From assembly GCA_965195225.1 (NCBI GenBank), contig CBDAFL010000003.1, positions 1-10,119 of the forward strand: DNA of 10,119 bases. The letters are read 5' to 3'. The stretch's first letter is position 1. Every line of letters begins with the position of its first letter. The notes beneath the pieces were generated by a model. It was not told the DNA's origin. It did no database searches and worked only from the letters and a program-made list of their open reading frames with translations. The position numbers and the translations under genes are program-made. Positions 5,058-10,119 of this stretch are shown one piece after another. The DNA is from JAHIKV01 sp965195225 (GTDB lineage Bacteria; Planctomycetota; Planctomycetia; Pirellulales; Thermoguttaceae).

Positions 5058-6160
5058 TGTGAAACCATAGGTAGTGTGTCCGATGCCTGATACTCTGCAC
5101 GAAGGATTTCCACTTCCTCGAAGATCGCCGCTACTTGCTCGTCCGTGACCTGCCGATCCATGTTGATGCAGCACACGCCCGTCAGCCACGGATTCTCGGA
5201 CTGATGGACCAATCGGCGGACCGTCCGGCGGATATCATCCGGCGTCTGCTTGGCGATTTCGACCGGGCTGAGGCGGAGGTTGAGGAACGTGCGCGGCAGG
5301 CGCCGCCGCAGCAGGGCCACGTCTCCACCCCAACCGACGTCCAGGAAATCCAACTCCGGTATCTTGGCATAGGATTGGGCAAAGCGGTGCGGATCGGAAC
5401 CGCAGTAGTGAATCCCGTATGGCCGCAAGCGACGGCTCCACTCCACGTCTAAAGGCAGGAAGAACCGCTCGTAAAGCTCCGTCGAAATCATCACGTTCGA
5501 GCACTGGCTGTGCAGGTAGACGGCTTGTGAAATGTGCCGCACCGTGCGGTTGACGCTGATCGAGGTGGTGCCGGTCGCCCGGGCCATTTGTCGCAGGAAG
5601 CGTTCGATGACCGCCGCTATGTCCGCAACGAAGCGCGCCGCTTCGTCGGGCGCGTCGATCAGGTCCATGAGAAACTCCTGACCGCGCAGATCCAACGCGG
5701 TGTTCAGCAGCCCACCCCAGTTGATGTCGCCTGCGACGTAGCCAAAACGGCTCTTTAGCGCCTCGATCAGGGCCTCGCAGCGCCGGAAAGCCGCGCTGAC
5801 GAAGGGCGACTCGCGCGAGACTTCGAGCCGTTCGATATTCGCCGGAATGACTTGCGGCGGAGCGTCCGCGGAGAACTCTATGCGGCAGCCGAACATCGCC
5901 GGGATGATGTACCCCGCCGCCAAATGCACTGGCCCGATCTGGGGCTGGTCCCGATCGTGATGCTCGCCGAGACCGTAGCGCCCCCACCGCTCGTGAAGGA
6001 TGCGCTCCATCTGCCGCTCGACCTCGACCCGCCGAACCGGGTGAAAGAAAAAATCCTCGTCGAACGTGATTCCCTCGTGGTGATGCCACCACGAAGGGTG
6101 CAACACAACGTCAACAGGAAGTATTGGAGCCCTTATGTGTTCGTTGCGGGGATGATGCAT
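5054..6160 (-). CDS. Uroporphyrinogen decarboxylase / MtaA-like superfamily protein
   Basis: A 368-residue protein with the TIM-barrel pattern of the URO-D superfamily, which includes heme-pathway UroD and the methylcobamide:coenzyme M methyltransferases MtaA/MtbA. Clues are an N-terminal HEGITFDEDFF (28-38), FLMDLIDAPDEAARFV (163-178), CSNVMISTELYERFFLPLDV (220-239), IHYCGSDPHRF (250-260) and FLDVGWGGDVALLRRRL (272-288). H251-x-C253 followed by C330/C331 resembles the HxC...C zinc site of MtaA/MtbA that activates a thiol for methyl transfer. The first 40 residues contain eight histidines. Its stop overlaps the uxaE start (ATGA), so it should act with a sugar-acid epimerase rather than in heme synthesis. 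No corrinoid protein is seen nearby. Substrate unknown; superfamily call is moderately secure. Start 6160 is the first usable ATG. Confidence 0.7.
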   Translation of the reverse strand: MHHPRNEHIRAPILPVDVVLHPSWWHHHEGITFDEDFFFHPVRRVEVERQMERILHERWGRYGLGEHHDRDQPQIGPVHLAAGYIIPAMFGCRIEFSADAPPQVIPANIERLEVSRESPFVSAAFRRCEALIEALKSRFGYVAGDINWGGLLNTALDLRGQEFLMDLIDAPDEAARFVADIAAVIERFLRQMARATGTTSISVNRTVRHISQAVYLHSQCSNVMISTELYERFFLPLDVEWSRRLRPYGIHYCGSDPHRFAQSYAKIPELDFLDVGWGGDVALLRRRLPRTFLNLRLSPVEIAKQTPDDIRRTVRRLVHQSENPWLTGVCCINMDRQVTDEQVAAIFEEVEILRAEYQASDTLPMVSQ

Positions 6161-6272
6161 GACAACTCTTTCTCTGCTGGTGGAAACAACGTCGGGTACC
6201 GCGGGCGGGACTGGTTGGCCACCCCAAAAAAGGGTTGCGCTAATGTATCAGCTTTTCGACGCTTCGCCAAGC

Positions 6273-6586
6273 TAGTAGGCCGGGTCACGACCTTAGATTT
6301 ACCCACATTTTTGTCCCGGAGGGACAGTCGACAATAGCCCAGCAGTTTACTGCTGGGGCGACGGGAAGCCCCCTTGTTTCCCCACGAGTCCCGTAGGGAC
6401 GGCCGAAAATTGACCGCCACGGTTCGACCGTCCCTACGGGACGGATCATGGATTTGGTTGGCCCTCTTCCCCAGCGATGAATCGCTGGGCTATTGTCAAA
6501 CGACCCTACGGGTCGAAATTCTCGTGTTTCCCGAAGTTCTTCAAGCAAAAATGTGGGTAAACTTAAGGTTACACCCCGGCCTACTA
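6273..6586. mobile_element. Foldback (MITE-like) element with 40-bp terminal inverted repeats
   Basis: Ends 6273-6312 and 6547-6586 are inverted copies matching at 33 of 40 positions: outermost 12 bases identical (TAGTAGGCCGGG), innermost TTTACCCACATTTTT near identical. The terminal TA on each side could be a TA target duplication, as in IS630/Tc1-type MITEs. Inside are nested inverted segments: 6330-6358 against 6469-6497 (each itself a hairpin with CCCAGC arms) and a perfect 15-bp pair at 6388-6402 and 6428-6442 (GTCCCGTAGGGACGG and complement). Extra short hairpins lie at 6313-6325 and 6501-6515. There is no protein-coding gene in it. It fills most of the 447-nt gap between the pfkB-family gene and the URO-D-like gene. 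The remaining 6161-6272 shows no recognised feature. Confidence 0.7.
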
Positions 6587-6607
6587 TTGTTGCAGAACCA
6601 ATCAACG

Positions 6608-7558
6608 CTACAGACCGGCGATGGCGGCCGTTTGGTCGAAGTCGAGCAGGCCGGCCGTTGCGCCGAGACCGGTTACGCAACACGCGCCCGTGGCGGCGGC
6701 CAGTCGGCCGGCGGTCGCGGTGTCCAGACCGCGAAGCAGCCCGGCGATCAGACCGGCCAAAAAACTGTCGCCGGCGCCGGTGGTGTCGCACACGGGGCCG
6801 GGCGGCGTGGCGGCGGTGGTCTCGATGTATTGGCCCGCGGCCGGACTGAGCAATGCCCCCTTCGAGCCGAGCTTTAGGCCCAACAGACCCGGCGAACCGC
6901 AGCCGCGGAAAACGTCGATGATCCGCCGCGGGTCGGTCTGGCCGGTTTGGCGGACGGCCTCGTCGAGGCTCGGGACGTATAGGTCCAGGTGCGGCAGGAT
7001 GCGGTCGAGCGGTTGCATAGCGCCGCCGTCGCCGGCCGCGTCCAACGCGGTGCGGCAGCCCGTCTCCCGGATCGCCGCAAACACCTCGGGCAGATCGGCC
7101 TCGAGTTGCGGCATCAGCGAGTAGTAGCCGACGAGCATCATGCGGCTGCGGGCGAACAGGTCGAGATTGTTCAGCAAGAGAGTTTTATCGATCAGCTTCG
7201 GCGCGCCGACGCAATGGGCGAAACTGCGCTCGCCGCCGGGGGAGATCAGCACGGCGGTGGTGCTGGTGGCTGCGGTCGGATGGGTCAACAGCCGGTCGCA
7301 ATCGACCCGCTCATCCTCCAACCGCCGGCGGATGAGTTGACCCCAGTCGTCCCGGCCGACGTAGCTGAAGGCGGCCGCCTTCATTCCCAACCGGGCCAGG
7401 GCGATGCCCGAGTTGCAAACGATCCCACCGGTGACAACCTCGACCGGATCGGTCAGCAACAACCGTCCGGGACCGATCGGCGTATCCAAGGGGACCGGCC
7501 TAACCAGCAGATCGGCCACGCAAGAGCCGCACAGGACACAGTCGAAGTCCTTGTTCAT
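6608..7558 (-). CDS. PfkB-family carbohydrate kinase
   Basis: A 316-residue ribokinase/PfkB-fold sugar kinase that phosphorylates a sugar or sugar derivative with ATP. Signature 1 is seen as GGIVCNSGIALARLG (44-58) and signature 2 as DTTGAGDSFLAGL (258-270), with the anion hole TGAG and catalytic base D264. The lid region with FSYVGRDDWGQLI (64-76) and DPRRIIDVFRGCG (209-221) fits the fold. The usual magnesium-associated NxxE reads SLDE (197-200), with S in place of N. Substrate is unresolved: ribokinase, fructokinase, and 2-keto-3-deoxygluconate kinase are all PfkB members. Being in the same strand run as uxaE makes a uronate-pathway kinase attractive, but that is inference. The start codon is preceded on the coding strand by heptad repeats rather than by a Shine-Dalgarno site. 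Confidence 0.88.
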   Translation of the reverse strand: MNKDFDCVLCGSCVADLLVRPVPLDTPIGPGRLLLTDPVEVVTGGIVCNSGIALARLGMKAAAFSYVGRDDWGQLIRRRLEDERVDCDRLLTHPTAATSTTAVLISPGGERSFAHCVGAPKLIDKTLLLNNLDLFARSRMMLVGYYSLMPQLEADLPEVFAAIRETGCRTALDAAGDGGAMQPLDRILPHLDLYVPSLDEAVRQTGQTDPRRIIDVFRGCGSPGLLGLKLGSKGALLSPAAGQYIETTAATPPGPVCDTTGAGDSFLAGLIAGLLRGLDTATAGRLAAATGACCVTGLGATAGLLDFDQTAAIAGL

Positions 7559-7565
7559 GGCAGAG

Positions 7566-7620
7566 TCAGTAATCAGTTGTCAGTAATCAGTTGTCAGTTA
7601 TCTTCCGGAAACTGACAACT
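7566..7620. repeat. Heptad tandem repeat and hairpin upstream of the pfkB-family gene
   Basis: Five 7-bp units occupy 7566-7600: TCAGTAA, TCAGTTG, TCAGTAA, TCAGTTG, TCAGTTA. The last units pair with a downstream inverted segment: AGTTGTCAGTT (7589-7599) and AACTGACAACT (7610-7620) form a perfect 11-bp stem with a 10-nt loop. The array ends 7 nt, exactly one unit, before the pfkB start codon at 7558. Similar CAGTTGTCAGTAATCAG-type repeats are familiar between genes in cyanobacteria; that comparison is from memory. Confidence 0.75.
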
Positions 7621-7636
7621 CCTAAACGTCATATAG

Positions 7637-7667
7637 TCTCGTTCCCGCGCGGAACGTGGGAACAGGA
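7637..7667. repeat. Dispersed GTTCCC...GGGAAC palindromic repeat, copy 2
   Basis: The 23-bp core at 7641-7663 begins GTTCCCGCGCGGAAC and ends GTGGGAAC. It matches copy 1 (2941-2963) in inverted orientation at 20 of 23 positions, with the flanking TCTC also shared. It starts 9 nt past the stop codon of the Gfo/Idh/MocA gene (minus strand), so it could act as its terminator and separate it from the pfkB-family gene. Confidence 0.6.
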
Positions 7668-7675
7668 TATTACGA

Positions 7676-9046
7676 TCAATACTCCCGCTTGGTGACGATC
7701 CCCGGCTGGGGGACGGGGTATTTCCCGCTGGCGTCGGCCAACAACGGAGCGGGTGAGTCCATCGTCAGTTTGTCCACGTCCGGGGCGAATTCATGCTCGC
7801 AGTTGAGCATCTCGTCGAAAGTGATGACTTGGCCGGTATGAGCGGCCATCCGGCCCATCGAAGTGACCAGGCTGGCTTCCGCGCCACGTTTCACTTCGTT
7901 GTAGGGTTTGTCCCGGCGAATGGCCTCGATCAGGTCGTCCCATTCCGTGCCGTAAGGGCTTTCTTCGGGCTGAGGGAACGCCCAAACAAGGTTGTTCTTC
8001 GCTTCGTTTTGTCCCTTGTAGATGCGGCATTTGCCCGGAAAATGTCCCGAAGTGGAAATAACTCCCAATCCTTTCGTGCCGCTGGCGAAACTATCCATCT
8101 CTTGATGGCAGCCGTTGATCGACCTGCCGTAAAGGAACAGTCTGGTGCCGTCGGCAAAGACATATTCGACCGAGTAATTGTCAAAGTTCTGGTCCACGCA
8201 GTCGCCGCGATAGTGCCGGCCGCCGACGGCCTGTGCCTTGATCGGCCAGTCGTCTTTCATCCAGCAACACTCGTCGATCTGGTGGATGTAGAAGTCGCTG
8301 AACGTCCCTCCACTGGCCCAAAGGAACCCGTGGAACTTCTGGACTTGGTAGAGCAAGTCGTTCATTTTGCCGGCATTCGGGCCAATGTAGCCGACGACGG
8401 GGCCATGCATCCGATACGCCCGCAGAGTAGTAATGTCTCCGATTTCGCCATCCTTGATCCGCTTGTGCAATTCTTGTCTGGCCCTGCTGTGGCGGACCAT
8501 CAGTCCCACGCCCACCTTGAGATTTTTCTTGTCGGCCTTCTCGGCCAGCGTCAGCATCTTGCGGGTGGTGGGGCCATCGACCGTGACCGGCTTCTCCATG
8601 AAAACATTGAGGCCCTTCCGAACGGCGTAATCGAAGTGGGGCCAGCGAAACGCTGGCGGGGCGGCGAAGATCGCCACGTCGCCGGGGTTCAGGCAGTCCA
8701 TTGCCTTCCGGTAAGCGTCAAACCCAACGAACTGGCGATCCGATGGCACGTCGACCAGATTGGCGTATTTTTCTCTCTTTAAGAGCGCTTTGCGACTCCC
8801 CTCAAGGCGCTTTGAAAAGACGTCGGCCATCGCCACCAACTTGATCGGACCGTTCTTTACGGACATGGCATTGGCGGCCGCGCCGGTGCCCCGGCCGCCG
8901 CAACCGATCAAGGCCAACTGAATGGTGTTGTCCTCGGCGGCGTGGACTTGCGGCACGACCACGCCAGCCAACGCCGAAGCCGTGGCGACCTTGCCCGTGT
9001 TCTTCAGAAACTCTCGACGCGTGGACGAACGCTTGGTGGATGACAT
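7676..9046 (-). CDS. Tat-exported Gfo/Idh/MocA family oxidoreductase
   Basis: A 456-residue NAD(P)-dependent oxidoreductase of the Gfo/Idh/MocA family, acting on a sugar, inositol or related polyol. The N-terminus has a twin-arginine signal, STRREFLKNTG (8-18), a hydrophobic alanine-rich stretch (20-31) and a probable cleavage after VHA (34-36), so it is predicted to be exported folded with cofactor. The Rossmann motif is ALIGCGGRGTGA (45-56), and the family EKP motif appears as FMEKPVTVDGP (149-159). The C-terminal domain contains GGTFSDFYIHQIDE, where H and D are usual substrate-site residues. ATG 9046 is preferred over the upstream ATG 9097 because it sits 8 nt after GGGAG and starts the Tat signal directly. 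Exported members of this family are abundant in planctomycetes. Substrate unknown; the neighbouring sugar genes suggest carbohydrate use. Confidence 0.9.
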   Translation of the reverse strand: MSSTKRSSTRREFLKNTGKVATASALAGVVVPQVHAAEDNTIQLALIGCGGRGTGAAANAMSVKNGPIKLVAMADVFSKRLEGSRKALLKREKYANLVDVPSDRQFVGFDAYRKAMDCLNPGDVAIFAAPPAFRWPHFDYAVRKGLNVFMEKPVTVDGPTTRKMLTLAEKADKKNLKVGVGLMVRHSRARQELHKRIKDGEIGDITTLRAYRMHGPVVGYIGPNAGKMNDLLYQVQKFHGFLWASGGTFSDFYIHQIDECCWMKDDWPIKAQAVGGRHYRGDCVDQNFDNYSVEYVFADGTRLFLYGRSINGCHQEMDSFASGTKGLGVISTSGHFPGKCRIYKGQNEAKNNLVWAFPQPEESPYGTEWDDLIEAIRRDKPYNEVKRGAEASLVTSMGRMAAHTGQVITFDEMLNCEHEFAPDVDKLTMDSPAPLLADASGKYPVPQPGIVTKREY

Positions 9047-9088
9047 TGTTTTTTCTCCCGAGAAATGATGGACGTGGTGCTTCGGCTG

Positions 9089-9129
9089 GGGTGGCATGCC
9101 CTGCGCTGCACTCAGAAGACGTGCTGCCC
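9089..9129. repeat. Possible degenerate copy of the terminal GGGTGGCACGT repeat
   Basis: The stretch begins GGGTGGCA and ends with GCTGCACTCAG, then ACGTGCTGCCC. This parallels GCTGCGCTCAGGGACGTGCCACCC in the right arm of the perfect hairpin at 10036-10117, with several differences. It lies in the leader of the Gfo/Idh/MocA gene. The alignment was by eye, so chance similarity is possible. Confidence 0.35.
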
Positions 9130-9212
9130 AATGATCATCAAGTTATTCTGACGCGACACCTTGAATCTGGCGCGAACCTTTCGTGTAGTGCGGATACTCT
9201 CCTGAATCCTTT

Positions 9213-9222
9213 CATTATAATG
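9213..9222. promoter_or_regulatory. Palindromic TATAAT in the divergent intergenic region
   Basis: CATTATAATG is a perfect 10-bp palindrome containing TATAAT on both strands. Read on the minus strand, TGGTGA (9242-9237) lies 17 nt upstream of the -10 (9219-9214), giving a weak promoter candidate for the Gfo/Idh/MocA gene about 170 nt away. No good -35 exists for the plus strand. The remaining parts of the roughly 300-bp divergent gap (9047-9346) hold the weak repeat at 9089-9129 and the promoter at 9284-9312, and nothing else I recognise. Confidence 0.35.
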
Positions 9223-9283
9223 CTCCTATCATGCGTTCACCACCCCTTGCCGGTCTCGCGGCCATGCCGTCCAGAAGGGGGTG

Positions 9284-9333
9284 TTGCCGACCCGCGACTG
9301 GCAGATTATTATGTTATTATCATCCTTGTGGAG
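9284..9333 (+). promoter_or_regulatory. Promoter and ribosome-binding site of the SufR-like regulator gene
   Basis: TTGCCG (9284-9289) and TATTAT (9307-9312) are separated by 17 nt, a plausible sigma70 promoter with a start near 9319. The -10 lies in a direct repeat of TTATTAT (9306-9312 and 9314-9320) that could hold an operator. GGAG (9330-9333) is 13 nt before ATG 9347, supporting that start over the in-frame GTG at 9281, which would lie upstream of this predicted transcript start. Confidence 0.5.
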
Positions 9334-9346
9334 CAAACGGCGTACT

Positions 9347-9982
9347 ATGTCTGACGTTACAATCACCGCCGCCGGCCTGCGGATCGTGAAGTTGTTGGTG
9401 GGCAATCCTCCGCGGACGGTCGCCGAGTTGACACGTGCCGCCGGCGTGACGCGCACCGCCGTGACCGAACAACTTGGCGAGCTACAGACGGCGGGGTTCG
9501 TCGAGCGGGAGACCCAGCGGACGTCCGGCCGAGGTCGGCCGCGCCACCTTTATCGAGCAACAAATGCCGCCCTGTCGCTGTTGTTTGACGGCAACCAACG
9601 GTTGCTGGTGCCGGCGATTTGGCAAGCGGTCCACGATCTCGGTGGCGACGACCTGATTAAGAAAGTCATCAATCGGGTGAGCCGCTCGCTGGCCGAACAC
9701 TACAACAGCAAGATTACCGCCAAGAGGCCGCGGGATCGGCTCCGCCAGTTGATCGACCTGCTTACGGCCGAGGGAAGGTTGGTTGATGTCGTGGAGGACA
9801 GCGGCGGGAAATTGACGATTCACAAACGGAGTTGCCCTTTCATCAGCATGGTCGATCCGAATCTGCACATCTGCCAAGTCGACCAGGAAATGCTCGTCGC
9901 GGTGGTCGGGCGTCCAATCCGCCAAATCTCCAGCCGTCACGAAGGCTCGCCGTGCTGCACGTTCGAGATCGCCGTCCGATGA
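9347..9982 (+). CDS. SufR-like winged-helix transcriptional regulator with C-terminal Cys cluster
   Basis: A 211-residue DNA-binding regulator. An N-terminal winged helix-turn-helix spans about 10-75: RTVAELTRAAGVTRTAVTEQ (23-42) is the HTH and SGRGRPRHLYRAT (60-72) the wing. The C-terminal third has SCPFISMVDPNLHICQVD (162-179) and SPCCTFEI (201-208). C163-x12-C176 and the late C203/C204 resemble the cluster-binding region of SufR, the iron-sulfur-sensing repressor of suf genes in cyanobacteria and actinobacteria, which has four conserved cysteines. The cysteine expected about 14 residues after C176 is missing here (P190); H198 or the paired C203/C204 might replace it. Its target could be a suf operon beyond the right edge, itself, or the divergent oxidoreductase. 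The wHTH call is secure; cluster binding is inference. Confidence 0.75.
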   Translation: MSDVTITAAGLRIVKLLVGNPPRTVAELTRAAGVTRTAVTEQLGELQTAGFVERETQRTSGRGRPRHLYRATNAALSLLFDGNQRLLVPAIWQAVHDLGGDDLIKKVINRVSRSLAEHYNSKITAKRPRDRLRQLIDLLTAEGRLVDVVEDSGGKLTIHKRSCPFISMVDPNLHICQVDQEMLVAVVGRPIRQISSRHEGSPCCTFEIAVR

Positions 9983-10035
9983 GGGATGCCAACCCCGCCG
10001 GTGAATCGCAAGGACCGGCGAATCAATACCAATGA

Positions 10036-10117
10036 GGGTGGCACGTCCCTGAGCGCAGCGAAGGGCGTGGTTTGGCCGTGTACCACGCCCTTCGCTGCGC
10101 TCAGGGACGTGCCACCC
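10036..10117. repeat. 36-bp perfect inverted repeat (long hairpin) downstream of the regulator gene
   Basis: Arms 10036-10071 and 10082-10117 are perfectly complementary over 36 bp around a 10-nt loop. The left arm starts GGGTGGCACGTCCCTGAGCG and continues with a GCAGCGAAGGGCGTGG segment. It begins 54 nt after the regulator stop codon. There is no T-tract, so it is not a classical intrinsic terminator, although such a stem would impede transcription and could protect a 3' end. The element may continue or be flanked by more repeats past the window edge. I associate this arm sequence with dispersed intergenic repeats in planctomycetes, from memory only. Confidence 0.85.
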
Positions 10118-10119
10118 CC

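Noticed and set aside
5058..5189. Upstream start for uxaE adding 44 residues
   Set aside because: The added residues lie in the coding region of the preceding gene and are not family-like; the ATGA overlap start fits conserved N-terminal LPKYSIGIGDRF.
7793..8782. 329-codon plus-strand frame antisense to the Gfo/Idh/MocA gene
   Set aside because: The real gene on the other strand has a Tat signal, Rossmann and EKP motifs; the antisense frame has none.
9047..9097. Upstream ATG of the Gfo/Idh/MocA frame
   Set aside because: It would place 17 extra residues ahead of the Tat motif; ATG 9046 has a GGGAG site just upstream.

Overview
The window looks like bacterial chromosome from a planctomycete, most likely a Pirellulales-type organism. 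This is inferred from moderate-to-high GC with long antisense shadow ORFs, a Tat-exported Gfo/Idh/MocA oxidoreductase, a UxaE-type epimerase, few Shine-Dalgarno sites, and many dispersed palindromic and heptad repeats between genes. No rRNA, tRNA, CRISPR array, prophage or transposase gene was seen.

Layout. Positions 1-840 are a toxin-antitoxin patch: a degenerate HicA-like remnant (+), then an intact brnT-brnA pair (-) with a clear promoter and an operator-like dyad. Positions 837-2247 (-) hold a short GT2-fold protein followed by prephenate dehydrogenase (tyrA). A divergent intergenic region with two dyads leads to a RidA/YjgF-family enamine deaminase (+, 2458-2928), which converges on a histidine phosphatase (-, 2972-3601) across a palindromic repeat.

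From 9046 down to 2972 everything is on the minus strand: secreted Gfo/Idh/MocA oxidoreductase, PfkB sugar kinase, a URO-D/MtaA-like protein, tagaturonate epimerase UxaE and the histidine phosphatase. The URO-D-like and uxaE genes overlap by ATGA and are probably translationally coupled. The set suggests sugar or sugar-acid (hexuronate) catabolism, but repeat elements interrupt three of the gaps, so a single transcript is not certain. Divergently, at 9347-9982 (+), lies a winged-helix regulator with a SufR-like C-terminal cysteine region. The window ends in a 36-bp perfect hairpin.

The most unusual signals are: (i) a URO-D-family protein with an HxC...C zinc-type motif coupled to a uronate epimerase; (ii) three unrelated heptanucleotide tandem repeats, each ending within 2-7 nt of a start codon; (iii) a roughly 314-bp foldback element with 40-bp terminal inverted repeats and nested hairpins.
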